Origin: Ignisphaera sp. | Lineage (GTDB): Archaea > Thermoproteota > Thermoprotei_A > Sulfolobales > Ignisphaeraceae | DNA: 64,000 nucleotides | Direction: 5' to 3' | NCBI GenBank assembly: GCA_038735125.1 | Contig: JAVYNU010000001.1 | Coordinates: 248,001 to 312,000, forward strand | Made by a program: the position numbers and the translations under genes | Notes under the pieces: model-generated | Databases searched by the model: none | Seen by the model: only the letters and a program-made list of their open reading frames with translations | Told to the model about the DNA's origin: nothing | Part shown: positions 53,674-62,894 of the stretch, piece after piece | Numbering within the stretch: position 1 is the stretch's first letter | How the letters are laid out: every line of letters starts with the position of its first letter

Positions 53674-54435
53674 ATTTTTGTCTTGTTTTTGATACCTAGT
53701 TATACTCAGTTATACTGAGCCTTAATTGTAATAGCAAATTAGAAACATAAAAACACAAATTGTTTCAGAATAGAATAGATGTAATCGAATTCAAGCGATC
53801 TCTACCATACAGTGTTCAAGATAGGTAGCATGAATGTTCTAAAACACCAATATGCCGGGTTTTCTCAGCTGAAAAATTTAGGTGATATTCCTCTTGTTTG
53901 CAGCTGATGAAGCCAACATACATATCTATACAGTTGATATAACCACTAAAAGGTGGCTGCGTTGACCCCATTGCACCAGCTAAGCCATATGGCTTTGGAG
54001 GCTCTGCTATTGCATGGGCTATGACTAGTTATAAAGTGGTAGAAAGTAATGGTAGGTAAAGAAATGGTTGGTGCCAGCATTCCCATGGTTTGCATAGAAT
54101 CAATTAAATATTATGATTCTTCAGCAAGGAGAAGAACCTTCTATTTCCAATACCAGAGCCGTGGATTACCAGCTTAGTTGTCGCTGAAATAGCACTAATA
54201 GTTTTCTATTATGTGGCCAAGGATGCAACTCATCTAGCATTAATAATAATATTGTGTTAAAACCTTATGTAGCTAATCTCCCATAGGCTTCAGGAAGAGA
54301 CCTTGAAAACTTTAAAGCACAATATTTCTATGATCAGTCTCTAACGATATACCCGTCAATGATCCCTACTATAGGCCTGAAAAGCTTGGTTCTGCCAAGA
54401 ATTTCCCCATATAGGCTAAACGCAGAAGAGAAGAA
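53674..54435. other. Gene-poor region with decayed coding remnants
   Basis: No intact gene in 760 bp. Plus-strand fragments look coding: LFAADEANIHIYTVDITTKR (about 53895), APAKPYGFGGSAIAWAMTSY (about 53970) and a membrane helix PEPWITSLVVAEIALIVFYY (about 54155-54215). They lie in different frames with stops between, and I cannot name the parent gene. Includes the hydrogenase promoter flank. Confidence 0.4.
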
Positions 54436-54511
54436 TGCGGCGGCCGGGATTTGAACCCGGGATCTCCGGCTTGGAAGGCCGGCGTCCTAGACCAGGCTAG
54501 ACGACCGCCGC
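54436..54511 (-). tRNA. tRNA-Gly (anticodon TCC)
   Basis: Acceptor GCGGCGG (54511-54505) pairs with CCGCCGC before discriminator A (54436). The anticodon stem CCGGC/GCCGG closes the loop CTTCCAA, giving anticodon TCC (reads GGA/GGG). The T arm CCGGG-TTCAAAT-CCCGG is standard. 76 nt, no intron, and CCA is not encoded. A/T-rich sequence CATTTTATTATT upstream (about 54524-54535) is its likely TATA region. Confidence 0.96.
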
Positions 54512-54540
54512 CTTTTGTTAATAATAAAATGATTGGATTT

Positions 54541-55284
54541 TTAAGTGTTTGTGGTTTGTTTTTGTTTTTTGAATTCGTTTGCTACATTGGTGAAGGTTTC
54601 GATGACCTTTCTTTGGTATTCTTGGTCAATCCTATACCAATATACTGGTTTTTCAAGACCTTTCAATGCCTTAATTAGTAGTACCACACCCCTGATAACG
54701 TTAGCTACATCAAGTAGGAAGCTTTTGTTTTCTATTGGATCTTCTTCAGATTCGTGGTATGCCAGAGCCCATGGCGGGATTGCAACACCCATACTATTTA
54801 GAATCGTCATTAAATTTTGTATCACAGCTAAGGCGCCTGTGTCATTGCCTACAGCTATAAACCCAGCTACTTTCCCCTCTAACCTGCTTCTGCCTTCGAT
54901 GAATATAGCATTTTCGAAAACTGTTAGCCTGTCGATGAAGTTCTTCAGTGGTCCTGGTACATTGTACCAGTATACTGGGGTCACAAATATCATTCCATCG
55001 ACTTGCTCAACCACACTATAGAGTTTTTTCATATCATCTTCGTATACACATGGTAGTTTGCATAGCATGACATCATCTGAGACACAGCCCTTGCAAGGCT
55101 TAATATCATAGTCATAAACATCGATTTTAATAGCATCAACACTTTCAATTTCTATAGCTATTCTCCTCGCAGCTTCAGCCACTAGCCTAGCATTTCCATA
55201 TTTTCTTGGCGATGCACTCACAATTAAGATTGAGATGGTTGAGCCCATGGATGATAACACCTCAACATGGTTTGACCATTCCAT
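54541..55284 (-). CDS. Iron-sulfur flavoprotein-like NAD(P)H:FMN oxidoreductase
   Basis: A 247-residue flavodoxin-fold protein. VSASPRKYGNARLVAE is the phosphate loop for FMN, and VTPVYWYNVPGPLKNFIDR the second FMN segment. Between them CKGCVSDDVMLCKLPCVYED holds four cysteines, a looser version of the compact cluster motif of archaeal iron-sulfur flavoproteins. The start may be ATG 55248 (MGSTISILIV), dropping 12 residues. Electron transfer or oxygen detoxification are the usual roles. It stands alone, head-on to tRNA-Gly. Confidence 0.82.
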   Translation of the reverse strand: MEWSNHVEVLSSMGSTISILIVSASPRKYGNARLVAEAARRIAIEIESVDAIKIDVYDYDIKPCKGCVSDDVMLCKLPCVYEDDMKKLYSVVEQVDGMIFVTPVYWYNVPGPLKNFIDRLTVFENAIFIEGRSRLEGKVAGFIAVGNDTGALAVIQNLMTILNSMGVAIPPWALAYHESEEDPIENKSFLLDVANVIRGVVLLIKALKGLEKPVYWYRIDQEYQRKVIETFTNVANEFKKQKQTTNT

Positions 55285-55498
55285 TGAATATTACATTTCA
55301 AGACTATGCCAATGCTGATACAACTTATTACTCACTCAAAAACGATAAGATAGAAATTATAAGCTTTAATCAATCTAATTAAAGGCTGTTTCGAATAATA
55401 CCAATATCGTCTATGCATCGAATCAGCAAATACTATTGCTATAAATACTGCTTTTGATAGCAGAAAAGTTTTTTATGAGTCTAATACTATTTTGACTT

Positions 55499-56203
55499 TT
55501 GACTACAGTATCGATTAAGCTGAGGGTTAGCAATATGGCGTTAGAGGATTGGAGAACATATAAAAAGGCTGAGACAGAAATAAAGAAAGGTCTAACAGAT
55601 GAGATACATGAATTTCTAACAAAAGTTTTCAATATATATGTTGTTAAATTTAGCCCCGATGTGTTTAAGTATCTAGAGAGTTTGAGGGATAAGCTAATTT
55701 CTCTAACTACACGTTTTGAGAATGATAAGTACGCTGATTTTTGCGATTCTTTTTCCAAAGTCTATAAAACAATTCTATTCGATAAGAATATTGATTCTGG
55801 AAGCAAGAAAATGATTGAAGAACTTGCTCAAAAAACAAACAACTTCTTTAATTCAAAGGGTTTGCAACTATGTGTGAAAGAATTGAAGTATTATAAGCTA
55901 AGAATTAAGACCTTGTTCAATAGCAAAAACCTTGATAGCGCCACTATCAGTATAGAGTCAGAGGGGCGGGTAGTAGCATCGACGAAAACAGATGAAAATG
56001 GTTTCGCAGAGGTTGAGATACCAGAAGGAAAATATGCTATTTATGTCTATAAAGATCTTGGAGAAGGGAAATACGTCTACGAGGAGAAGACCATTTCAGT
56101 TCCACAAGAAACAGAGATAATATTTGATGTTAAGGAGGTAAAAAGCAGATCAGAAATTGAGAGAGAGCGTGGCGGTAAACCTCTTATAAAGGAGGTTACC
56201 TAA
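55499..56203 (+). CDS. Unassigned protein with helical N-terminus and beta-sandwich C-terminus
   Basis: Up to 234 residues. The first 140 are helical and Lys-rich (LRDKLISLTTRFENDKYADF). The last about 85 look like a carboxypeptidase-regulatory/PEGA-like sandwich: SATISIESEGRVVASTKTDE, GFAEVEIPEGKYAIYVYKD and VPQETEIIFDVKE. The start could be TTG 55499 or ATG 55535; GAGG lies 9 bases before the latter. No signal peptide. It is divergent from the flavoprotein and converges on the protease gene at 56257, which has a PDZ-like domain; a functional link is only conceivable. Confidence 0.6.
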   Translation: MTTVSIKLRVSNMALEDWRTYKKAETEIKKGLTDEIHEFLTKVFNIYVVKFSPDVFKYLESLRDKLISLTTRFENDKYADFCDSFSKVYKTILFDKNIDSGSKKMIEELAQKTNNFFNSKGLQLCVKELKYYKLRIKTLFNSKNLDSATISIESEGRVVASTKTDENGFAEVEIPEGKYAIYVYKDLGEGKYVYEEKTISVPQETEIIFDVKEVKSRSEIERERGGKPLIKEVT

Positions 56204-56256
56204 TCAGGGAAATGCTTCTACAATCCAATAGCAATTGGCATTATTTGCAGAGCAGA

Positions 56257-57285
56257 TTAGGTGATTAGCATGTTGACATCTATTACACACTGTTTTATGA
56301 ATCCATTATTCGGAGACTTGAATTGTAGATAAATAGCTGAATTGTTTATCACAGCTGATGCCACTATATTGCGAAGATCTTCTATAGAATTGATCTTTAC
56401 ATTATTGGCCTCTATCAAAATATCGCCAATATTCACTTGACATATATCCACTAGCTTTTTGTTTAGGATATCAACTACTATTACCCCATTCTCAGCTTTA
56501 AGATTCTTTAGCAAGCTAGTTGACTGCAAAAGTTTTAGCCCAAGTTTAACGGTAACTACCTTACCAAATTTCTTGAACATAAGCAGATCTCTTAAAATTC
56601 TCGTAGAAGGTGTCGCTAAAGAAAGCTCGTTGAATAGAATAGATCTTGAGATCACCATGCCAGCAACTTTTCCATAGATATCAACTATAGGTGCGCCACT
56701 CATTCCAGGAAGTATAGGCATATTCAACAGCATTAGCCCCTCAATTTCAGTGCCATCAACTGATGCCTTAACATCCAATCCACTAACAAAGCCATATGTT
56801 ATAAAATGTCTGAGAAGCCCATAAGCAAACCCTGTTGATAAGACAATGGAGCCTATATCCGCTATCGAATCTCTTACATTTAGTGGCCTACCATTTTTTT
56901 CTACAGCCAAGAAGACAATGTCATTATCTTCATCATCTGCAACTATAGAAGCCTTCGAAAAATCGCCATCAAATGTTAGTATGCATAGATTATCTCTATT
57001 GCCAAATTTCTTAATAACATGATAAGCTGATAAAATGATATCCCTATCCACATAGAAGCCTGTTGCTACTGATCCATCAAAGTCGTAATTCGCCTGGCCA
57101 TTAATACAAGCATCTTTGCCAACCATGACTATTACTATAGACTCTAGTATAGAATGAATAACCGCCTTAATACTATCTTCCAAACTCTTTAAAGAAATAT
57201 GCGAAAATGTGATAGCATCATTTATAGGTTTGATCCTAGGCAATTTGACCCCCTTCACTATACCCACTATATTGCCTCTTAGCAC
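56257..57285 (-). CDS. HtrA/DegP-like serine protease with PDZ domain, cytosolic
   Basis: A 342-residue trypsin-fold protease. Catalytic triad: His in ILSAYHVIKKFG, Asp in EDNDIVFLAV, Ser in LPGMSGAPIVD (G-x-S-G-x-P). The C-terminal about 90 residues are a divergent PDZ domain (VNIGDILIEANNVKINSIED). No signal peptide or N-terminal helix, so it works inside the cell. More divergent than the second HtrA at 57870. Start GTG 57283-57285. Confidence 0.82.
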   Translation of the reverse strand: MLRGNIVGIVKGVKLPRIKPINDAITFSHISLKSLEDSIKAVIHSILESIVIVMVGKDACINGQANYDFDGSVATGFYVDRDIILSAYHVIKKFGNRDNLCILTFDGDFSKASIVADDEDNDIVFLAVEKNGRPLNVRDSIADIGSIVLSTGFAYGLLRHFITYGFVSGLDVKASVDGTEIEGLMLLNMPILPGMSGAPIVDIYGKVAGMVISRSILFNELSLATPSTRILRDLLMFKKFGKVVTVKLGLKLLQSTSLLKNLKAENGVIVVDILNKKLVDICQVNIGDILIEANNVKINSIEDLRNIVASAVINNSAIYLQFKSPNNGFIKQCVIDVNMLIT

Positions 57286-57414
57286 TGGAATAATATATCA
57301 AGACCGCCCCTCAACAACAATATCTATGAACGACAACAAAGCAAATCTAGATTTGGGCGAACAATATGTAACAAATTATTTGACTCGACTTATAGACGTG
57401 ATTAAATAACTTTG

Positions 57415-57717
57415 TCATTCATAGTCTTTTTCAATAATATCAATATCTTCATGCCGAGGGCTACACGAATCAATGGAAAAAACATCAATACTATTTATAA
57501 TAACATATGGCATTTCATTTTTTATTTCATCAATAATTTCATTGATATCCATACGATCAGCATTCTCAACGCATACAAGGATCTCATCTGAATCTATATC
57601 CTCTATAAAGCCATGCAACTTTTTTATACGCATTTTTTCATATAGAAGCCCCTTTAATCCAAACCCTCTTATGAAGCCCTTGATAAGAATGAAATATGAG
57701 CCCATATTGTTCCCCAC
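57415..57717 (-). CDS. Divergent acylphosphatase-fold protein
   Basis: A 100-residue protein. FILIKGFIRGFGLKGLLYEK corresponds to the acylphosphatase phosphate loop (V-x-G-x-V-Q-G-V-G-F-R), and GFIEDIDSDEILVCVENAD to the N-x-x-D-G strand. The catalytic Arg is replaced (Leu/Lys) and the Asn appears as Asp, so it may no longer hydrolyse acyl phosphates. It sits between two HtrA-like protease genes. The call is by fold pattern only. Confidence 0.55.
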   Translation of the reverse strand: MGNNMGSYFILIKGFIRGFGLKGLLYEKMRIKKLHGFIEDIDSDEILVCVENADRMDINEIIDEIKNEMPYVIINSIDVFSIDSCSPRHEDIDIIEKDYE

Positions 57718-57869
57718 CCTTACATTAATTAAATTTTAATATTGACTTTTGGCACATAAAATGTATTGATACGATTTTTCATATCTTTAATAAAAAGCTT
57801 TCACCAATAAATTTTATTCTAGAAAACACATCCACCGTAACATTGATGGAAAGCTAGTTAATACATTAT

Positions 57870-58817
57870 TCAAAGTTCTTCAATCATGATGGGCACCTCC
57901 AACTTGATTGCTGATCTTCCTCTATACAACTCCAATTCTACATAGCCTTTGCCGATACTCTCTTCTATCGCAACCCTAAGATCCTTTACACTCTTTACAT
58001 TTTTCCCATTTGCTTTCACTATTACATCACCTTCTCTTATTCTTGCTCTATAAGCAGGTGACCCGGGGACTACACGTACAACCACAACACCTTCTGGAAC
58101 TGGTAGTGATAGAACCGATGCTGTTGTCGGATTTAGTGGCGCTACATAGACTCCTATCCAAACTCTGACAGGCCTTCCAAACCTTCTAAGCATCTCTAGA
58201 AACCTCCTTACAGAGTTTATGGGGATTGCGAATCCTATTCCCTGGGCATATGGTATTATAGCTGTTGTCACACCTATAGCTTGTCCCTCAACATTTATCA
58301 AAGGCCCTCCACTGTTGCCAGGATTTATTGCTGCATCAGTTTGTATAAGATCCTCTAGTATTATGTCCTCGCCAACAATTGTTCTTCCAGTAGCACTAAC
58401 AACCCCCAGAGTTACTGATGGCCCTGGGAGGCCAAGTGGAGAACCTATTGCTAGTACAAGCTCGCCAACCTTAACAGTATCTGAGTCCCCCAGTTCAATT
58501 GGTTTAACACTTCTATGCACTCTTAGCAATGCTAGGTCTCTTTGGGGGTCCACTGCTAATACTGTGGCCTCTTCTGATGACCCATCATGGTATAGCACAT
58601 TAACGCTTGAAGCATTTCTAACAACATGCGCATTTGTAATAATGTATCCAGGCTCTATGGCAAATCCTGACCCAAAGCCTGTGAATGGTCTATAACCAAA
58701 CAAGGTAAAGAGATGCGGTATCTCAGTTATTATTGTTACAACAGACTCTCTAATATCCTCTATCAGTTTAGATATATCTGAGCTGATTCTAGCTAAATAA
58801 GACGTCGGTAACCCCAT
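57870..58817 (-). CDS. HtrA/DegP-type serine protease with PDZ domain
   Basis: A 315-residue protease: GSGFAIEPGYIITNAHVVRN (His), DPQRDLALLRVHRS (Asp), TDAAINPGNSGGPLINVEGQ (Ser). One C-terminal PDZ domain follows (VPGSPAYRARIREGDVIVKA). No signal peptide, so like its neighbour it would be cytosolic, in contrast to bacterial DegP. Role: protein quality control at high temperature (inference). It lies 18 bases after the TIM gene on the same strand. Confidence 0.92.
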   Translation of the reverse strand: MGLPTSYLARISSDISKLIEDIRESVVTIITEIPHLFTLFGYRPFTGFGSGFAIEPGYIITNAHVVRNASSVNVLYHDGSSEEATVLAVDPQRDLALLRVHRSVKPIELGDSDTVKVGELVLAIGSPLGLPGPSVTLGVVSATGRTIVGEDIILEDLIQTDAAINPGNSGGPLINVEGQAIGVTTAIIPYAQGIGFAIPINSVRRFLEMLRRFGRPVRVWIGVYVAPLNPTTASVLSLPVPEGVVVVRVVPGSPAYRARIREGDVIVKANGKNVKSVKDLRVAIEESIGKGYVELELYRGRSAIKLEVPIMIEEL

Positions 58818-58835
58818 AACAATATTTAGAAAAAG

Positions 58836-59552
58836 TTATTTTTTAAAAGTTTTTGCGGCAGCCGCAACCATATCATTTATTACTTTTTCAGGATTTGGAG
58901 CCTTCATTATTGCAGAGGCTACCAATACGCCTGCTGTTCCAAGTTTAATCGCAGCTTCAACATCCTCTGCAGTTGATATACCTGCACCAGTAAGGATAAT
59001 AACATCCTTGTTTACTTCGCGAACCCTCTGCACAGTGTTTGTTATAACCTCTGGCTTTGCCTTCGAAACAGCTATTCCTGTCCCTATCAATTCTGGCGGC
59101 TCAACAGCTAACGCCACAGGCTTTATTGCTGCAACAGCAGCCGCTGCAATTGGTGTGTCAGCACAGACAAGAGTTTCAAGACCATGTTTCCTTGCAGCCT
59201 CAACGATGGCCACAATCTCGTCTAGTCTAATTCTATGCTCGCTGTGATTGATGAGAACGCCCTTAACATTCATTTCTTTTAGAGCCGCTACAGGCAACCA
59301 CCCAGTATAAGCACCAAATTCGTATGGATCTGCATGCTGCGCAAAGACTGGTATTGAAACCTCTGAAGCAATTCTTCTAAGCTCTGTGGCTGGTGGAATA
59401 ACTATAACCTCTACACCATATTCCTTTGCAGCTTTCTCTGCAGCTTTAGCAATCTCCAATGCCTTTTGGCCAAAAGCTGTATTGTATGCCTTAAAATTAA
59501 TTGCTAGTACAGGTGTTCTCAAAGCGTTTCCACCATTTGATTGCGAACCCAA
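58836..59552 (-). CDS. tpiA: Triosephosphate isomerase, archaeal short form
   Basis: A 238-residue TIM barrel, shorter than the bacterial and eukaryotic enzymes (about 250) as usual for archaea. Active-site residues: AINFKAYN (Asn, Lys), GVLINHSEHR (His), VEPPELIGTG (Glu). The phosphate-binding end is LTGAGISTAEDVEAAI. Downstream of the FBP aldolase/phosphatase gene (42-bp gap, same strand), giving two consecutive gluconeogenic/glycolytic steps in one unit. Complete. Confidence 0.95.
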   Translation of the reverse strand: MGSQSNGGNALRTPVLAINFKAYNTAFGQKALEIAKAAEKAAKEYGVEVIVIPPATELRRIASEVSIPVFAQHADPYEFGAYTGWLPVAALKEMNVKGVLINHSEHRIRLDEIVAIVEAARKHGLETLVCADTPIAAAAVAAIKPVALAVEPPELIGTGIAVSKAKPEVITNTVQRVREVNKDVIILTGAGISTAEDVEAAIKLGTAGVLVASAIMKAPNPEKVINDMVAAAAKTFKK

Positions 59553-59594
59553 AGCGATTGGGGTAGATTAAAAAAGTAATTCATTATTATGTTT

Positions 59595-60752
59595 TTATTC
59601 GTGGAGCAGCTCGGTCTTGACCTTTGGTCCTTTGACTTCGTATAGTTTCGACTCTACAAATCTGTTCTGGAGCTTCTGCAGAACAGCAGGTAGTGTTGTG
59701 TACTCCATTTCTTCTGGCCCTAGCCTGTGTGGCATGAATGGTCCGTGTCTTCTCATATAATCTGCTATTACTTGTGCCGTTCTCCTCGCCTCATCGAATG
59801 CAGGATCGTCGAATAGATCGGCTGGGCCTATCAGACGACCGTTCTTAACCTGGAATCCTAGTGCAACTACTCTTGGTGGTCCATCGAATCTTGTGCACCT
59901 AGCATTTCTTTGGGATACTGGCATTAGCGGCCCGAAGTGACTTCCTCTCATCCACCCAGCTACTAGGTGTGGGAATGCGAAAGGCTCTAGAACCTCGCCA
60001 ACTGCTGGGAAGCCTGACTGGGCTCTTACAATCGCAACTGGATCATCTTTTCCTACATATTGTCCGGCAATCAGGTTTAGTCTCTCAACAGCTACAACAG
60101 CTGCAATCTCATTATCTGATTTTCTATAGACTCTTCTAACAACAAATCTCCCTGGGGTGCCTATCAATGCTAGTAAATCATACATTTCTTCAGGAGAATT
60201 CATTATAACGTATTTCCCAGCCATAACATCGTATACTTCAAATTTGAAGCCATCATGAAGTTTCGGATCTATTACAAGACCTGCTGTTGTAAATGGATCT
60301 GCAAATATTCTGAATAGTGGTAGGTTGAATGCACCTGGCTCTGTCTTGTCAGCCATGAAGATAACTATGGGTTCTGCAGGCCTCTCAACAAACTCCATCT
60401 CAGCTGCAGCAGGACCCAAACCTCTTACATTGCCTGAGAAAGCATCTGTTAACAGGTCTTGGCCTGCAGCATATAGCCCAAGTTCTTTAGCCACTTTTGC
60501 CGCTTCTTTAAAAGCGTTCCATGCTGTTTCATGGATCTCGGAAGCGTCAACACCTTTTCTATGAGACATTATCAACTCTAGGTCGTCGCCTACATGAGTT
60601 ACGTAGTAATCAATTAATATGCCTTTGCTCTTTGCCTCGGCAAGAACCTTTGCAGCTGCCGCCATTGTATCAGGGTGAACCACGTGGTGGCCTGCCAACG
60701 ATCCTATATCTGCCTTTATTACCGATATCGTTGTTTTCTGTTTTTCACTCAA
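59595..60752 (-). CDS. fbp: Fructose-1,6-bisphosphate aldolase/phosphatase
   Basis: A 385-residue bifunctional enzyme of archaeal gluconeogenesis: condenses triose phosphates and hydrolyses FBP in one active site. SVIKADIGSLAGHHVVHPD (metal and Schiff-base region), THVGDDLELIMSH and GNVRGLGPAAAEMEFVERPA are diagnostic. I start at TTG 60752 (MSEKQKTTIS), with GGTGGG 6 bases upstream and a leader of about 28 bases after the TATA element; ATG 60773 would add seven residues and include that Shine-Dalgarno. An inverted repeat overlaps the promoter. Confidence 0.94.
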   Translation of the reverse strand: MSEKQKTTISVIKADIGSLAGHHVVHPDTMAAAAKVLAEAKSKGILIDYYVTHVGDDLELIMSHRKGVDASEIHETAWNAFKEAAKVAKELGLYAAGQDLLTDAFSGNVRGLGPAAAEMEFVERPAEPIVIFMADKTEPGAFNLPLFRIFADPFTTAGLVIDPKLHDGFKFEVYDVMAGKYVIMNSPEEMYDLLALIGTPGRFVVRRVYRKSDNEIAAVVAVERLNLIAGQYVGKDDPVAIVRAQSGFPAVGEVLEPFAFPHLVAGWMRGSHFGPLMPVSQRNARCTRFDGPPRVVALGFQVKNGRLIGPADLFDDPAFDEARRTAQVIADYMRRHGPFMPHRLGPEEMEYTTLPAVLQKLQNRFVESKLYEVKGPKVKTELLHE

Positions 60753-60791
60753 CTTATGCCCACCATAACTCATGGTTCCAGATAAATATGG

Positions 60792-60842
60792 TTTTACTCA
60801 AATATAAACTTGTTTAACATGTTTTTTATATTTGAGTGAAAA
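60792..60842. promoter_or_regulatory. Inverted repeat over the fbp promoter (possible operator)
   Basis: ACTCAAATATAAA (60796-60808) and its exact reverse complement TTTATATTTGAGT (60825-60837) flank a 16-bp spacer; flanking T4/A4 extend the symmetry. Each arm includes a TATA-like ATATAAA. The arm nearer the gene predicts transcription from about 60779, giving a short leader with Shine-Dalgarno. A dimeric repressor or activator binding here would cover the promoter. It also lies 46 bp after the ABCE1 stop. Confidence 0.6.
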
Positions 60843-60887
60843 CAGTGAACTATGTGATAATTAAAATAACCGCATTGCACCATAAAA

Positions 60888-62696
60888 TTATGTTGTGTAG
60901 AAATATTGCCCAAGAGCTTTCTGCTCTCTATCTAGGTAACTACCAGGCTTATTAATTCTGGGTCTACCTGTTTCCGGATCCCTTCTAACAGTTATACCAA
61001 CTTCCTTTAAGAATGTGTTAAAAGCTCTTGAAACAGCCGATGGTGCCATACCCGAGCCTCTGACCCCAGGCTCCCCTGTAAAAACCATCAATCTATCAAC
61101 GGCGTAGTCTATCAAAAGAATATTGTGGTCTATTACAAACACCGGCGCCTTTCTAATCCTTGCAACTCTTTTAATTGCCCTTGCAACTGATAGCTGATCC
61201 TCAACATCTATATGCGAGGAGGGTTCGTCTAGTAAATAAACATCAGCTTCACTTATCAGTGTTCTTGCTATGTAGAATTTCTGTAACTCACCACCACTTA
61301 AGCTCTCAATCTCTTTCTTCAGTATTCTATCCACACCAATTCTTTTAATCACCTCGATATATAGCCAGTTGCCTTCTTCAAGTGCATTTTTATTAATCTC
61401 TTTCAGACACTCCTCAACTATTACACAATTGCTTTCCTTTCTGCTAAGGTATTGGGGCTTGTAGCTGATCTTAAGAGCTGGTGATGTGACGTAACCTTTG
61501 TCAGGCTCCAATTCGCCGGCTAAGATTCTAATGAAAGTTGTTTTTCCTATTGCATTAGGGCCTATTATCCCTATAACCTCTCCTTTCTTAACTTTGCCCT
61601 CTTCGACAGAAAGCTCGAAACTTCCTAGTTTTTTGTATAAGTGGCTCCAGAAGATTATATCGCTTTCATCAATTATTGAAATATCCTCTCTTGTGTCATG
61701 TAGTCTAAACGTTATTTGCTCATCTCTAATCCTCATGTTCTCAGCCGGGAGAAAACCCTTTAAATAATAATCTATGCCAGCCTTTGCAGGATAAGTCTTT
61801 GAGAAATATCCAAAAACAGCAGGAATTCCATACACAATCACTATGAGATCTGCAACATAATCTAAGAACATAATATCATGATCGACAACAAAGATGTAGG
61901 AGCCCTTTGGTTTTAACTCTGTTAAAGCCCTAAGCAGATTTATTCGCTCCCTAATATCTAGAAAAGCCGTTGGTTCATCAAATATATACGCATTAGCATC
62001 CCTCTCAAGAGCTATTGCAACCGCAAATTTCTGTAACTCACCACCGCTAAGCGTTTTCACTTCTTTTGATAACATATTTCCTAGCCTTAGATGATCTACA
62101 ACATCCTTTAATATTCCTCTTTCATCGAATTTTCGCAACAATTCATATACTGTACCGTGCCTCACATAGGACTGGATAGCCTCGACATACTGAACCTTGT
62201 GCACCACCTTGATCTTTCCACCATACAACTTGCTGAAATAGTCATAGAATTGCGTACCCTTGAACTTCTCTAAAACACGGTCCTTCGAAGGCTCTCCATT
62301 TAATATTCCAAAATTCGGGATTAGAAAACCAGATAAAATTCTCATTGCGGTTGTTTTACCAGCGCCATTAGGTCCTAACACACCTACAATTTCATTCTCT
62401 ACAGGTAGTGGTAGACCGTATAAACTAAACGCGTTTGTGCCATATCTATGAACTATTCTTTCCTCTATTTCAGTTGGTAGATTAACTATGTGTATAGCTT
62501 TGAATGGACATTTCCTAACACAAATCCCGCAAGCTATGCACTTGTCCTCATATATTATAGGCTTTCCTTGTTTTTCGGGACTAAGCTCAATTGCTTTATA
62601 TGGCCTCGTTTTATTGATAGGGCAAAAGCGTATACAGGGAATACCACACTTATTTGGCTGACACAATTCATAATCTATTGTAGCAATTCTCTTCAC
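60888..62696 (-). CDS. ABCE1/Rli1 ribosome-recycling ATPase
   Basis: A 602-residue twin-ABC protein that splits ribosomes after termination. The N-terminal iron-sulfur domain has both cluster motifs (CGIPCIRFCPINKT and CIACGICVRKCPFKAI). The first ATPase has GPNGAGKTTAMRIL and LSGGELQKFAVAIALE, the second GPNAIGKTTFIRILAG and LSGGELQKFYIARTL, with the hinge between. All catalytic motifs are present. GTG start (62694-62696) with AAGGTG upstream and A/T-rich promoter. The Glu/Trp peptide gene lies immediately upstream on the same strand. Confidence 0.96.
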   Translation of the reverse strand: MKRIATIDYELCQPNKCGIPCIRFCPINKTRPYKAIELSPEKQGKPIIYEDKCIACGICVRKCPFKAIHIVNLPTEIEERIVHRYGTNAFSLYGLPLPVENEIVGVLGPNGAGKTTAMRILSGFLIPNFGILNGEPSKDRVLEKFKGTQFYDYFSKLYGGKIKVVHKVQYVEAIQSYVRHGTVYELLRKFDERGILKDVVDHLRLGNMLSKEVKTLSGGELQKFAVAIALERDANAYIFDEPTAFLDIRERINLLRALTELKPKGSYIFVVDHDIMFLDYVADLIVIVYGIPAVFGYFSKTYPAKAGIDYYLKGFLPAENMRIRDEQITFRLHDTREDISIIDESDIIFWSHLYKKLGSFELSVEEGKVKKGEVIGIIGPNAIGKTTFIRILAGELEPDKGYVTSPALKISYKPQYLSRKESNCVIVEECLKEINKNALEEGNWLYIEVIKRIGVDRILKKEIESLSGGELQKFYIARTLISEADVYLLDEPSSHIDVEDQLSVARAIKRVARIRKAPVFVIDHNILLIDYAVDRLMVFTGEPGVRGSGMAPSAVSRAFNTFLKEVGITVRRDPETGRPRINKPGSYLDREQKALGQYFYTT

Positions 62697-62779
62697 TGTA
62701 TTTCACCTTTTTAAAAAATACAATTATTTTGTTAAATTTCATTGTTTTATGCACTTACGTTTTTAACTATTCTAATCTA

Positions 62780-62860
62780 CTACCACTCTTCCTCTTCCCA
62801 CTCTTCCTCTTCTTCCCACCATTCTTCCTCTTCTTCTTCCCATTCCTCTTCGAACATCAT
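62780..62860 (-). CDS. 26-residue Glu/Trp-only acidic peptide
   Basis: Apart from MMF at the start, the whole product is Glu and Trp: runs of three to six Glu separated by W, WW, W and a final W (five Trp and eighteen Glu in 26 residues). ATG 62858-62860, a preceding GAGGTG about 8 bases away, and a TATA element CTTTTATATAC (62895-62905) centred 26 bases before a predicted start at 62874 all support a real gene. Predicted net charge is about -18. No known family comes to mind. It lies between cgi121 and ABCE1, same strand. Confidence 0.65.
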   Translation of the reverse strand: MMFEEEWEEEEEEWWEEEEEWEEEEW

Positions 62861-62894
62861 GACGCAAACACCTCAAGCATTCATAGGATAGTGA

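Noticed and set aside
57326-57409. 27-codon plus-strand frame (MNDNKANLDLGEQ) with a TATA-like site 30 bases upstream
   Set aside because: Lies between two minus-strand genes, no Shine-Dalgarno, composition unremarkable; probably chance.
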